Assembly: GCF_036345915.1 (NCBI RefSeq)
Contig: NZ_CP107785.1
Location: 3,844,001-3,908,000 of the forward strand
Origin: Nocardia sp. NBC_00565
GTDB lineage: Bacteria > Actinomycetota > Actinomycetes > Mycobacteriales > Mycobacteriaceae
Direction: 5' to 3'
DNA length: 64,000 nt
Positions 52,853 to 61,148 of this stretch are shown piece after piece; position 1 is the first letter of the stretch, and the number at the start of each line of letters is the position of its first letter. Made by a program: the position numbers and the translations under genes. Below the pieces are notes generated by a model, which did no database searches, was not told where the DNA came from, and was given only the letters and a program-made list of their open reading frames with translations.

Positions 52853-53221
52853 CTACGCCCCGGGCACCCGATCCAGGAAGCCGTGCACACCGATGATGCG
52901 GCCGTCCGCGGCCAGGGTGATCACATCGGTTCCGGCGACCGGCGCGCTCCCGTCGGCCGCCGAGACCAGCTCCCAGGAGAACCGGGCGGTGTTGTGATGG
53001 CCGTCCACCGCGCCGAGCTGCCGGAACTCGAAACCGGGGAACTGCTGATGCACTCCCCCGATGGCGGCGGCCAACTGCTCGTGACCGGCGACATCGGCCA
53101 GCGGATCGGTGTAGAAGCCGTCCTCGAGCCACGCGGCGGCCACCGCCTTGGCGCGCACGTCATCGTCGGTGGCGTTCCACGCGGTGAAGTACCGGTCCAC
53201 CGCGTCCTCATATTGCGACAT
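52853..53221 (-). CDS. SnoaL-like (NTF2-fold) protein
   Basis: This 122-residue protein has the SnoaL/NTF2 pattern: YFTAWNATDD, DGFYTDPLADVAGHEQLAAA and FPGFEFRQLGAVDGHHNTAR. These small alpha/beta cone proteins bind hydrophobic ligands and act as isomerases or cyclases. The specific role is unknown. Confidence 0.82.
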   Translation of the reverse strand: MSQYEDAVDRYFTAWNATDDDVRAKAVAAAWLEDGFYTDPLADVAGHEQLAAAIGGVHQQFPGFEFRQLGAVDGHHNTARFSWELVSAADGSAPVAGTDVITLAADGRIIGVHGFLDRVPGA

Positions 53222-53333
53222 AGCGAATCATCCTCTGCTGGAAGGTATTTCGGTCATCCGCCGGAGGCTCCGATGCGGATGACTCCACCTTGCCCGCTAC
53301 CGGTCACGGAGTCGATTACGCGCGAGGTAAGGA

Positions 53334-53726
53334 TCAGCGGGCGAACCAGCGCGGCCACTGATAGCCGCGTTCCCAGACCCCGTCCCCGCAGACCACGACC
53401 AGGTCGCAGACCTCGGTGACCGCGCGCCGCGATGCCCAGATGTGCTCTCTGCTCGGCACGATGACCGCATGCGCACCGCAGCGCGCGATCGCCGCGAGCA
53501 GCCGCGCGACCGGGTCGCCCTGCGGACCCACCTTCATCGAGACCAGGTTGTAGTCCCGTCTGGCCGCGCAAGTCCGGATGGCCCGCACATCGTAATCCAC
53601 CAGCGATCCCGAAATATCCCACCTGACGAAACCGATCGCCCACGGTTTCGTCGCCGCCCCGTTGCCAAGTGCCGATGTTTCGCTTCGCAACAGTTCGACA
53701 ACCTCCCATGATTCGGACCCATTCAT
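53334..53726 (-). CDS. Unrecognised 130-residue protein, faintly resolvase-like
   Basis: The segment IGFVRWDISGSLVDYDVRAI, then ARRDYNLVSMKVGPQGDPVA and HAVIVPSREHIWASRRAVTE, has the alternating pattern of a serine-recombinase N-terminal domain. The catalytic Ser region is not typical, and there is no DNA-binding tail, so it is not an active recombinase. The ATG at 53726 begins MNGSESWEV. It is divergent from a small DUF6879-associated operon. Confidence 0.55.
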   Translation of the reverse strand: MNGSESWEVVELLRSETSALGNGAATKPWAIGFVRWDISGSLVDYDVRAIRTCAARRDYNLVSMKVGPQGDPVARLLAAIARCGAHAVIVPSREHIWASRRAVTEVCDLVVVCGDGVWERGYQWPRWFAR

Positions 53727-53889
53727 CGCCCACACCTGTCTGCCAGCACCTAGCACAACGGTAGGAAACCGGATGGGCTCGGCACCATGGTTTTGCGGGG
53801 ATTTGCGGGAGCTGTTGACCCCCGTGGCGCTGACCGGCGACGATTATTTACAGCCAGCGCAATTCTCCACGCGAGACGAGGCCACTCTC

Positions 53890-54207
53890 ATGCGTATACA
53901 ACTGCTCGGCGGACCCACCAACAACACCGGCTCACCCCGGCTCTGGATCGATGAGGATCGACATCAATATCTCGTCCAGGGCTACCGGGTGGCCCATCAC
54001 GCCAACCACGTCGAAATCCCGCACATGCTGCTGGGCTGGCTACAGCCCGGAACCTTTATCGGCGCTCCCCTGCACGACTCCGGACACGGCTCGTTCACCC
54101 TGGCCGGTCAGCCGGTCACCGATCCGGATGCCCTGGCGCACATGCGGATTCCCGAACACGAAACCGCAGTCGCGGTCCCGGTCGGACAGAGCCCGTGGGA
54201 ATGGTAA
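53890..54207 (+). CDS. Unrecognised 105-residue protein upstream of DUF6879
   Basis: The product reads MRIQLLGGPTNNTGSPRLWI, with VQGYRVAHHANHVEIPHMLL and IPEHETAVAVPVGQSPWEW. It is soluble, with no cysteines or known motif. An in-frame ATG at 53773 would add 39 residues, but the upstream DNA looks less coding and GACGAGG precedes 53890. It sits four bases before the DUF6879 gene, so the three genes to 55593 form one transcript. Confidence 0.6.
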   Translation: MRIQLLGGPTNNTGSPRLWIDEDRHQYLVQGYRVAHHANHVEIPHMLLGWLQPGTFIGAPLHDSGHGSFTLAGQPVTDPDALAHMRIPEHETAVAVPVGQSPWEW

Positions 54208-54211
54208 TGCA

Positions 54212-54757
54212 ATGCTCTTCTTCACGATCGAGGAAACCAACGATCTCATTCGCGAAACCCGCAGCGACGCTTTCCATCTCGAGGTGTCCGATGATCACTC
54301 ACAGGTCTCCGACGAAACCGAGCCGATGCGCCGGGTGCTGGCCGGGCTCCCGCCCTTCGAGGAGCAGTCCTATCCGCCGTCCTGGCGGGCCTGGGAGGAG
54401 CTCACCAGCGAGGTCGCCGGACGCGGGGTACCGATCCGGCGCGTTCGGGTGGTGTCCGAGCCGCTCACCGACTATGTTCGCTTCCTGCACGCACTGACCG
54501 ACCGAAATCAGCGCTACGGCGAGGATATCCGCTGGCTGCCACGCCATCTCGCCGATCCCTCGGAGTACACCGACGACGAGTGGTGGCTGCTCGACGAGAC
54601 GGTCGCCTTTACAATCTTCACCAAGACCGGCGACCTGGCGGGCGCGGCGGTTACCACCGATCCCGTCCTGGTCGAACGCTGCACAACAGTACGAGATACG
54701 CTGTGGAACAAAGCAATTCCGCACCACGACTATATGCCCGGCGGGCGGAGTGGATGA
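54212..54757 (+). CDS. DUF6879 family protein
   Basis: This 181-residue protein has EETNDLIRETRSDAFHLEV, continuing to RRVRVVSEPLTDYVRFLHAL and RWLPRHLADPSEYTDDEWWL, typical of DUF6879 proteins, which usually lie directly beside an XRE/DUF5753 regulator in actinomycetes. It overlaps that regulator by ATGA. These pairs behave like partner-regulated transcription switches, possibly toxin-antitoxin-like; the biochemical role is unknown. Confidence 0.82.
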   Translation: MLFFTIEETNDLIRETRSDAFHLEVSDDHSQVSDETEPMRRVLAGLPPFEEQSYPPSWRAWEELTSEVAGRGVPIRRVRVVSEPLTDYVRFLHALTDRNQRYGEDIRWLPRHLADPSEYTDDEWWLLDETVAFTIFTKTGDLAGAAVTTDPVLVERCTTVRDTLWNKAIPHHDYMPGGRSG

Positions 54758-55593
54758 CCGGTGTCGAGCAGTCCCGGCAAGCCTTCGGGGCACGTTTACG
54801 TGAACTGCGCAAAGCCGCACATCTGACCGGTGTGCAGCTCGCGGCCGCTGCGGGTTGGCATTCGGCGAAGGTGTCGCGCATCGAGCACGGCAAGCAGACG
54901 CCCGGCGATCACGACCTCGCCGAGTGGTGCCGGTTGTGCGGCGCCGAGCTGCTACTGCCGGATCTGCGTGCGGCGCTGGCGAATATCGAAGCGCTCTGGC
55001 AGGAGTGGCGGCGCATCGCCGCGACCGGACATGCCCAGCAGCAACGCCGCCGCATCGAGCTGGAATCGCGCGCCAGCACGATCCGCAACTACGAGCACGC
55101 GGTCGTCCCCGGCCTGCTGCAGACCGAGCCCTACGCCAGGGCCGTCCTGGAGACCTGCATCGACTTCGTCGGCGGCATCGACGATATCGACCGGGCCGTG
55201 ACGGCACGCGTTGCGCGCCAGCGGATTCTGCACCACGGCACCCATCGCGTCTGCATTCTGCTGGCCGAACAGGCGCTCTACACCACCGTCGGCGACAACG
55301 ATGTGATGACCGGGCAGCTCGAACGCCTGCTCGACCTGATGCCGCTGCCGAGGCTGTCGCTCGGGATCATTCCGAGGACTGCGGAGTTCCTGTACACCAC
55401 AACGTGTTTCGTGCTCCTCGACAAGCGGATCGCCGAGGTCGAGACGATCTCGGCGGGTCTCACCATCACCCAGCCACGGGAGCTCGCGTACTACGAGAAG
55501 ACCTGGGCGGCGCTGCACCGCCAAGCTCGCTACGGTGAAGCCGCCCGTGCCATGATCACCGACGCGCTGAAACAGCGGCTGACGCAGCGATAA
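54754..55593 (+). CDS. XRE family regulator with DUF5753 domain
   Basis: The product has 279 residues. Residues about 5-65 form an XRE helix-turn-helix (FGARLRELRKAAHLTGVQLA, then AGWHSAKVSRIEHGKQTPGD), and residues about 95-270 match DUF5753 (YEHAVVPGLLQTEPYARAVL, RQRILHHGTHRVCILLAEQA). This architecture is common in Streptomyces and Nocardia developmental and antibiotic regulators. It is coupled to the DUF6879 gene. Confidence 0.9.
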   Translation: MTGVEQSRQAFGARLRELRKAAHLTGVQLAAAAGWHSAKVSRIEHGKQTPGDHDLAEWCRLCGAELLLPDLRAALANIEALWQEWRRIAATGHAQQQRRRIELESRASTIRNYEHAVVPGLLQTEPYARAVLETCIDFVGGIDDIDRAVTARVARQRILHHGTHRVCILLAEQALYTTVGDNDVMTGQLERLLDLMPLPRLSLGIIPRTAEFLYTTTCFVLLDKRIAEVETISAGLTITQPRELAYYEKTWAALHRQARYGEAARAMITDALKQRLTQR

Positions 55594-55605
55594 TGCCGCG
55601 CACGG

Positions 55606-56409
55606 TCACAGTGCCGCACGGAGCTTCGCGGCGTTCTCGTAATCGCGCTGCCATTCGGGCCCGGTCGGGGCGAGGATGACGCGTTCGACGCCGGCGTCCC
55701 GGTGGGCGAGGAGCAGTTCGGTGGCCGCCGCGGGGTCCGCGGGCAGTGCCGGCGCGACAACGGTGACGGCGGGCGCCGGCCGATCGAATTGGGCGGCAAG
55801 GGTGCGCAATTCGTCGATATCGGCGGCGAGCTGTTCGAGTCCCGGCTGCAGGGTGATCCAGCCGTCGGCGAATTCGGCGGCCCGACGCCGGGCCCGAGTC
55901 CCATTGCCCGCCACCAGGACCGGCGGCATCACCGAGCCCGGCGCGAGCGCCACGTCGACACCGTGCACCGTCGCGGTCGCACCGGTCACGAGATCGGGGA
56001 GCACCCGCAGCGCATCGTCGGTGCGGCGGCCGCGGTCCTCGAATGCCATACCGGCGGCACGCCAACCGATATCGCCGTGCGCCGGATTCCCGGTGCCGAC
56101 GCCGAGCAGCAACCGGTTCGCCGAGACGTACTGCAGCGTGCTGATCTGTTTGGCCGCCCAGGCCACCGGGCGCAGCGCGAGCAGCATGACATTGTAGCCG
56201 ATCCGGATCCGGTCGGTGACCGCCGCCGCGGTCGCGAGCGTCACGGTGCTGTCCAGCATGGGCGCGCTCGCCACGAGATGGTCTGTGGACCAGACCGATT
56301 CGAGTCCGAGCTGCTCGGCGAGGCGGGCACTGGCGCGCACATCGCCGAGGATCGGCTTGCGGGGATCGGGTGTCGAGGTCGGGAGGATCACGCCGATTTC
56401 GAGGGTCAT
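55606..56409 (-). CDS. LLM class F420-dependent oxidoreductase
   Basis: This 267-residue luciferase-like TIM barrel has RASARLAEQLGLESVWSTDH, then IRIGYNVMLLALRPVAWAAK, LLLGVGTGNPA and PPVLVAGNGTRARRRAAEFA with DGW. Such enzymes use reduced F420 (sometimes FMN) for hydride transfer. It is convergent with the XRE gene, with a 12-base gap. The substrate is unknown. Confidence 0.88.
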   Translation of the reverse strand: MTLEIGVILPTSTPDPRKPILGDVRASARLAEQLGLESVWSTDHLVASAPMLDSTVTLATAAAVTDRIRIGYNVMLLALRPVAWAAKQISTLQYVSANRLLLGVGTGNPAHGDIGWRAAGMAFEDRGRRTDDALRVLPDLVTGATATVHGVDVALAPGSVMPPVLVAGNGTRARRRAAEFADGWITLQPGLEQLAADIDELRTLAAQFDRPAPAVTVVAPALPADPAAATELLLAHRDAGVERVILAPTGPEWQRDYENAAKLRAAL

Positions 56410-56526
56410 TGCCGGTCCAATCCGTTGTCGTCACCGGCCGAGAAATGCTCGGCCGGTCAGCACAACGTTAGGAAAGGATTGCGAGCGTTCCAATGGCCCT
56501 ATTGCTCATGCTGATGTCTCGAACGC

Positions 56527-57855
56527 TCACTCGTCGGCGGACTCCGGCGGGGCGGACGCTGCCACCTGCGCGACAGGCCTGCGGTGCAGCCCCTTCCGGT
56601 CGTAGTACAAGGTCACCGCCGCACCGAGGACCGCACCGATACCGAGCCCGAGCAGCGCCATCCAGCTGCCGCGCGCGAGCCCCGCGGACCCGCTGGCATT
56701 GAAGTACAGGATGGCCCGCACCCCGAGGAACACCTGGTGCATCGGTTCGAACGTGGCCAGCCACGAGAAGTACGCCGGTGTCGCTTCGATCGGCACACTG
56801 CCGCCCGACGACGGTAGGCCGAGCACGATGAACAGGATCAGATTGACCAGCAACCCCGCCGTGCCGAGCGCGGCAAGTATCGACAGAGCGGTCACCCCGA
56901 CCGCGATGATGGCGAGTACGCAGTAGAGGAACAGAGCGAGCGGATGATCGAGCGGCACATCCAATGCCGCTGCGACACCGAGGAATACCGCGGAGACGAT
57001 CGGCGCGGTGACGATCAAGATCGCCCACTTCAGCAGCAGCGTGCGGAACCGGGAGATCGGCGCGGGCGGATAGTGGACGTACCAGGGACCGTATTCGGTC
57101 GGTAGGAAACCGAGTGCGGAGTCGGTCATCGAATGGATGATCATCGCACCGGTAAACCCGGCGAGCAGCACCAATAATGTGTAGAAGAACGCAGACAGCC
57201 CCTGCCCGGTACCGTCGGGCAGCGGCCGATACGGCGCGACCACCACCTGGATCGGATGGGCCAACATCAACTGACTGGCCCCGGCCAATTCGGGCGCCGC
57301 GCCGCCACCGGCGGGTTGTAACTGGGCCTGCACGGTATCGGTGAGCTGCTTGCCGACCGTCTCGTCGACGCGACTCAGCGCCTCATCGGCGATGCGCTGC
57401 ATCACCCCTGTGGCGAAGCTGCCCGCCCGGGGGTTGGTATGCACCGTGATGATCGGCTGCTCGACCTTGCCGGGCACCACCCCGGCCGCGCCTAGAATGG
57501 CCAGCCGCTTGGTGAAGTCACTCGGGATGACGATCGCGCCGTAGGCGCGGCCCTGCCGCAGCTGCCGTTGCGCCTCGGCGAATCCGACGACCTGCAGGTC
57601 GATCTTGTCGGCGGGCAGACCGGCGATGAGGGCGTCGGTGATCTGATCGCCGACATTGGTCGGCTTGCCGCCCAGGATGTCGCCGTCGTCCTGGTTGACC
57701 AGAGTGACGCGGAAATCGTGCAGATTCTTGGCCGGATTGACCACGTACGCGAGATACATCGTGGCCAGCAGCGACATGAGCAGCGTGACCACGGCGATCG
57801 GGGCGATCCAGGCCCGTGGCCGCAGCCGGCGGGCGGCCGTGCCGTCAGTCGTCAT
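56527..57855 (-). CDS. YhgE/Pip- or ABC-2-like membrane protein (DUF3533 type)
   Basis: This 442-residue protein has one N-terminal membrane helix (about 18-40), a large external loop (VTLVNQDDGDILGGK, YGAIVIPSDFTKRLAILGAA), then five membrane segments (about 225-430). This is the YhgE/Pip and ABC-2 exporter layout; the external domain resembles phage-infection-protein-like and MmpL-accessory domains. No ATPase partner is adjacent. The ATG at 57855 begins MTTDGTAARRL. Confidence 0.8.
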   Translation of the reverse strand: MTTDGTAARRLRPRAWIAPIAVVTLLMSLLATMYLAYVVNPAKNLHDFRVTLVNQDDGDILGGKPTNVGDQITDALIAGLPADKIDLQVVGFAEAQRQLRQGRAYGAIVIPSDFTKRLAILGAAGVVPGKVEQPIITVHTNPRAGSFATGVMQRIADEALSRVDETVGKQLTDTVQAQLQPAGGGAAPELAGASQLMLAHPIQVVVAPYRPLPDGTGQGLSAFFYTLLVLLAGFTGAMIIHSMTDSALGFLPTEYGPWYVHYPPAPISRFRTLLLKWAILIVTAPIVSAVFLGVAAALDVPLDHPLALFLYCVLAIIAVGVTALSILAALGTAGLLVNLILFIVLGLPSSGGSVPIEATPAYFSWLATFEPMHQVFLGVRAILYFNASGSAGLARGSWMALLGLGIGAVLGAAVTLYYDRKGLHRRPVAQVAASAPPESADE

Positions 57856-57941
57856 GGGTCGCACGGTAATCCGTCGCACCTACCTTTCGGTACTGATCGG
57901 GCGCGTGTCGGTGGCTGGTCACACCGCGATACCGGTCCCCA

Positions 57942-58036
57942 TGACCGAGACCGCGGTCACAGCTCCGCCTCGCTGGCGCTCGGCTGCGCTGCGCCCGACG
58001 GTGCTGTGTTCATGGCTCCCTCGCTGCGCTCGGTCA
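57942..58036. repeat. Small GC-rich inverted repeat (REP-like)
   Basis: TGACCGAG (57942-57949) and CTCGGTCA (58029-58036) form inverted arms around CTCGCTGGCGCTCGGCTGCG and similar CGCTGCGCTC words. Such palindromic words occur as dispersed intergenic repeats in high-GC actinobacteria. It may also serve as a terminator for the CorA-like gene. Confidence 0.35.
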
Positions 58037-58040
58037 CACC

Positions 58041-58541
58041 TCACCGCAACCAGCCCTTGCGTTTGATGTAGACCAGCGGAATCACCGCTGCCACCAAGGT
58101 CATCAGGGTGGTGGCGAGAAAGCCGTATTCCCACTCCAGTTCCGGCATCCAGGTGAAGTTCATGCCGTAGAACGTCGCGATCAGGGTCGGAGGCAGGAAG
58201 ACCGCGGTGATGATGGTGAAGACCTTGACGATCTGGTTCTGCTTCACGTCGAGCCAGGTCATCACCGATTGCTGCAGATAGCGCACCCTGTCGTGTTCGA
58301 AGCCGGCGTGCTGCTTCACGCCGTCGATATCGGCGATCAGGATGGCGATCAGGCCCTCCAGATCACCCGCGGGCGTATCGGCCATCAGATGTCTTGCGGC
58401 CCTTGCCAATTGGAGTTGGGTCTCCTGTACGCGGGAGACGATCTCCTCCGCCGCGTTCATCCGCGACATGGTCCCGCGCATATCCGCGACCCTCGTTAAC
58501 GAGCCGGCCGCACGCGCACGCCGACCTTTGTCGGATTCCAT
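58041..58541 (-). CDS. CorA-type Mg2+ channel, C-terminal half only
   Basis: The 166-residue product covers the stalk helix and both membrane helices of CorA: LQLARAARHLMAD, QQSVMTWLDVKQNQIVKVFT, IITAVFLPPTLIATFYGMNF with the selectivity motif YGMNF, and a final basic KRKGW tail. The N-terminal alpha/beta funnel domain (about 150-200 residues) is absent. Full CorA is about 320-370 residues. It may be a pseudogene or a minimal channel subunit. It lies 46 bases after argS on the same strand; no separate promoter is obvious. Confidence 0.75.
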   Translation of the reverse strand: MESDKGRRARAAGSLTRVADMRGTMSRMNAAEEIVSRVQETQLQLARAARHLMADTPAGDLEGLIAILIADIDGVKQHAGFEHDRVRYLQQSVMTWLDVKQNQIVKVFTIITAVFLPPTLIATFYGMNFTWMPELEWEYGFLATTLMTLVAAVIPLVYIKRKGWLR

Positions 58542-58587
58542 CTGGCGTCGACCGCCGACGAAGTCCCGCGATTCCGCGCCTGAGTGG

Positions 58588-60345
58588 TCACATGCGCTCG
58601 GGCGCAGCGATTCCCAGCAGGCCGAGTCCGTGTGCGAGCGTCCGCGCAGTCAATTCGCACAGCGCCAAGCGGTTTCCACGAACCGGCTCGGCCGCGGTGA
58701 GCACCGGGCAGCTCTCGTAGAAGCCGGTGAAGTCGCGGGCGAGGTCGTAGAGGTAGCCGCACAGGCGATGGGGTTCCAGCGTTGCGGCAACCTCGGCGAC
58801 GATCGTGGCGTAGGCGTCGAGTTCGAGCGCCAGGGCCCGTTCGGCGGGCTCGGGGGTGACGGCCGGATCGATGCGCGCGGTGTGGTCTCCCGCTTTGCGC
58901 AGGATGGAACGGATTCTCGCGTGCGCGTATTGGAGGTAGACGCTGGTATTGCCGTTCAACGCGACCATGCGGTCCAGGTCGAAGGTGTAGTCCTTGACCC
59001 GGGAGGTGGACAGGTCGGCGTACTTCACCGCGCCGATGCCGGTCGGTTCGGCGATGGCGTTCAGTTCGGCGCCGGGCAATTCCGGGTTCCGTTCCGCGAC
59101 AACGGCTCTGGCCTCGGCGACGGCATCGTCCAGTAGATCTAGCAGCCGTACGGTGCCGCCCGCGCGGGTTTTGAAGGGACGCCCATCCGGCCCGAGCACC
59201 GCTCCGTAAGCGATATGTTCAGCGTCGATATCGTCGGTCAACCATCCGGCCCGCCGGGCGGTTTCGAAGATGAGCCTAAAGTGCAGGGCCTGACGGGAAT
59301 CGGTGACGTACAGCAGCCGCTGGGCACGCAAGGTGTGCACCCGGTAGCGGATCGTCGCCAAATCCGTTGTGTCGTAGCCATATCCGCCGTCGCGCTTGCG
59401 CACCATCAGCGCGACGGGTCGGTCGTCGGGGCCGGTGACTTCCCGGGAGAATACGACCAGGGCACCCTCGCTCTGCACGGCGATGCCCTTATCGACCAGT
59501 TCGGTGATGGTGTCGGCCAGCATGAGGTTGTAGAACGACTCGCCGACGTAGTCGTCGGCGGTGAGCAGCACCCCCAGCCGATCGTAGATATCGCCGAATG
59601 CCCGCTCCGATTCGGCGACGATCTCCCGCCACCGAGCCGAGGTGGCCGGATCGCCGGACTGCAGCGCGACCACGCGAGTACGGGCGCGATCCGCGAATGC
59701 GGGGTCACCGTCGAATACCGCGCGCGCCGCCTTGTACAACCCGTCCAGCGCCGACACCGCCGAAGCGTCGCCGCTCAGCTCATCGTGACGCCACCGCAGC
59801 TCGGGATGCTCGTCCAGATACTGGATCAGCATCCCGAACTGAGTCCCCCAGTCCCCCAAGTGATTCTGCCGAATCACCGGAGCGCCCAGAAAGCTCAGCA
59901 CGCGTGCGATGCTGTCGCCGATGATGGTGGTCCGCAGATGCCCGACATGCATCTCCTTGGCGATGTTGGGCGCGGAGTAGTCGACCACTGTCCGCCGCCC
60001 GCCCTCGGATGCCGGTACACCGAGCCGGTCATCGCTCAGCCGCGCCGAAACCTGTTCCCACACAGCGTGATCGGACACCGTGAGGTTGAGGAATCCAGGC
60101 CCCGACACCGTCGCGAACAGCCCGGCATCCGAACCCAACGCCTCGACCAACTCCGTCGCGAATTCCACGGGCCGCACGCCCACTCGCTTGGCCACCGCGA
60201 GCGCGACATTCGACTGGAAGTCCGCGCGCTCCGAGCGTCGCACCACCGGATCCGCGCCCGCGACCTGCGGACGCGTTCGACCGATCGCCACACTCACGGC
60301 CCCGGCTACCCGATCCAGCAATGGCAACACCCCGGAATCACCCAC
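58588..60345 (-). CDS. argS: Arginyl-tRNA synthetase, HVGH/E. coli-like type
   Basis: This 585-residue class I synthetase has YSAPNIAKEMHVGHLRTTII as the HIGH region, GDWGTQFGMLIQYL, LYVTDSRQALHF, GRPFKTRAGGTV as the KMSKS-like loop, and a DALR anticodon domain with QYAHARIRSIL. It attaches arginine to tRNA-Arg. The HVGH-type sequence differs from my memory of mycobacterial ArgS (NPTGPIHIGG). lysA, thrA and related neighbours of that gene are absent, so this could be a second copy. The start is GTG. Confidence 0.9.
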   Translation of the reverse strand: MGDSGVLPLLDRVAGAVSVAIGRTRPQVAGADPVVRRSERADFQSNVALAVAKRVGVRPVEFATELVEALGSDAGLFATVSGPGFLNLTVSDHAVWEQVSARLSDDRLGVPASEGGRRTVVDYSAPNIAKEMHVGHLRTTIIGDSIARVLSFLGAPVIRQNHLGDWGTQFGMLIQYLDEHPELRWRHDELSGDASAVSALDGLYKAARAVFDGDPAFADRARTRVVALQSGDPATSARWREIVAESERAFGDIYDRLGVLLTADDYVGESFYNLMLADTITELVDKGIAVQSEGALVVFSREVTGPDDRPVALMVRKRDGGYGYDTTDLATIRYRVHTLRAQRLLYVTDSRQALHFRLIFETARRAGWLTDDIDAEHIAYGAVLGPDGRPFKTRAGGTVRLLDLLDDAVAEARAVVAERNPELPGAELNAIAEPTGIGAVKYADLSTSRVKDYTFDLDRMVALNGNTSVYLQYAHARIRSILRKAGDHTARIDPAVTPEPAERALALELDAYATIVAEVAATLEPHRLCGYLYDLARDFTGFYESCPVLTAAEPVRGNRLALCELTARTLAHGLGLLGIAAPERM

Positions 60346-60553
60346 GCGCAGTCCCTCCTATCGGTTCGGACCTGCGAGTATTCCAGCGCACCCGCACCTG
60401 GGCCGAATCATTTTCGCCGACCTCTCCGGGTCGACGCGGAGCATGCCGTTGCTGGTCCCGGACGTCCGCGATCGCAGAGAAGGCCGCCATCGAGCGAGCC
60501 CCGGTAGCCTTGGCCGGTAAACGCAGGGCTGGGTTCCGGAGAAGGGAGCGGAT

Positions 60554-61093
60554 ATGACCGCATTCCGCGCACGCGGCATCGCGCCGGCCGTGCTCATCGT
60601 GGCCGGACTCGCCGCGGGGTGTTCCGACACTGCGACACCGGATGCGGGCCCCACCGCCGCACCGGCCGCCAATTCCCTGTCGAACTGCACACCGCTGACC
60701 GAGGAGCAGATCAGCCGCGCCGCACAGGCCGACACCCTCACCGCCCACCACCGTCCGCCGGTTTGCGTCTGGCAGGCGCAACGCGGCGATGACGAATCCG
60801 AGCTGACCTTCACCTTCTCCGACCGTGAATCCCTGCAGCAGCGATGGCAGCAGGCCGACAGCGATGGCTTCCAGACCGAGCATCTGACGATCACCGAGCA
60901 GATCTTCGGTGCGACTGTCACCGCGACCGGCTTCTACATCCGCGACCCCCACGACCCGGGCGACTGCGCGGTCGCCGCCGCCGACAACGGCACCATCGTC
61001 TGGCGCGTCCAAAACCATTCGCACACAACGACACCCGACCCCTGTGCCACCGCGCTCCAATTGGCAACGCTGACCATAGATCTCGCGCCTTAG
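60554..61093 (+). CDS. DUF3558-like lipoprotein
   Basis: This 179-residue protein has a signal peptide ending in a lipobox (VAGLAAGC, Cys at about 23). The mature part contains LSNCTPLTEEQISRAA and PPVCVWQAQRGDD, and late cysteines (DCAVAAADNG, DPCATA), matching DUF3558-type envelope lipoproteins of mycobacteria and Nocardia. Its function is unknown. A strong terminator follows. Confidence 0.82.
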   Translation: MTAFRARGIAPAVLIVAGLAAGCSDTATPDAGPTAAPAANSLSNCTPLTEEQISRAAQADTLTAHHRPPVCVWQAQRGDDESELTFTFSDRESLQQRWQQADSDGFQTEHLTITEQIFGATVTATGFYIRDPHDPGDCAVAAADNGTIVWRVQNHSHTTTPDPCATALQLATLTIDLAP

Positions 61094-61102
61094 CAAAACG
61101 AA

Positions 61103-61134
61103 ACCACCCCGGACTCCGAAAGACCCGGGGTGGT
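61103..61134. terminator. Bidirectional rho-independent-like terminator
   Basis: ACCACCCCGG (61103-61112) and CCGGGGTGGT (61125-61134) form a perfect ten-base stem with a 12-base loop. It lies between the convergent lipoprotein and SPFH genes, so it can stop transcription from both sides. Confidence 0.8.
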
Positions 61135-61148
61135 TGCGATGTCGCGAA

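Noticed and set aside
53334..53726. Serine recombinase/resolvase gene
   Set aside because: Only a faint pattern is seen; the catalytic serine motif and DNA-binding domain are absent.
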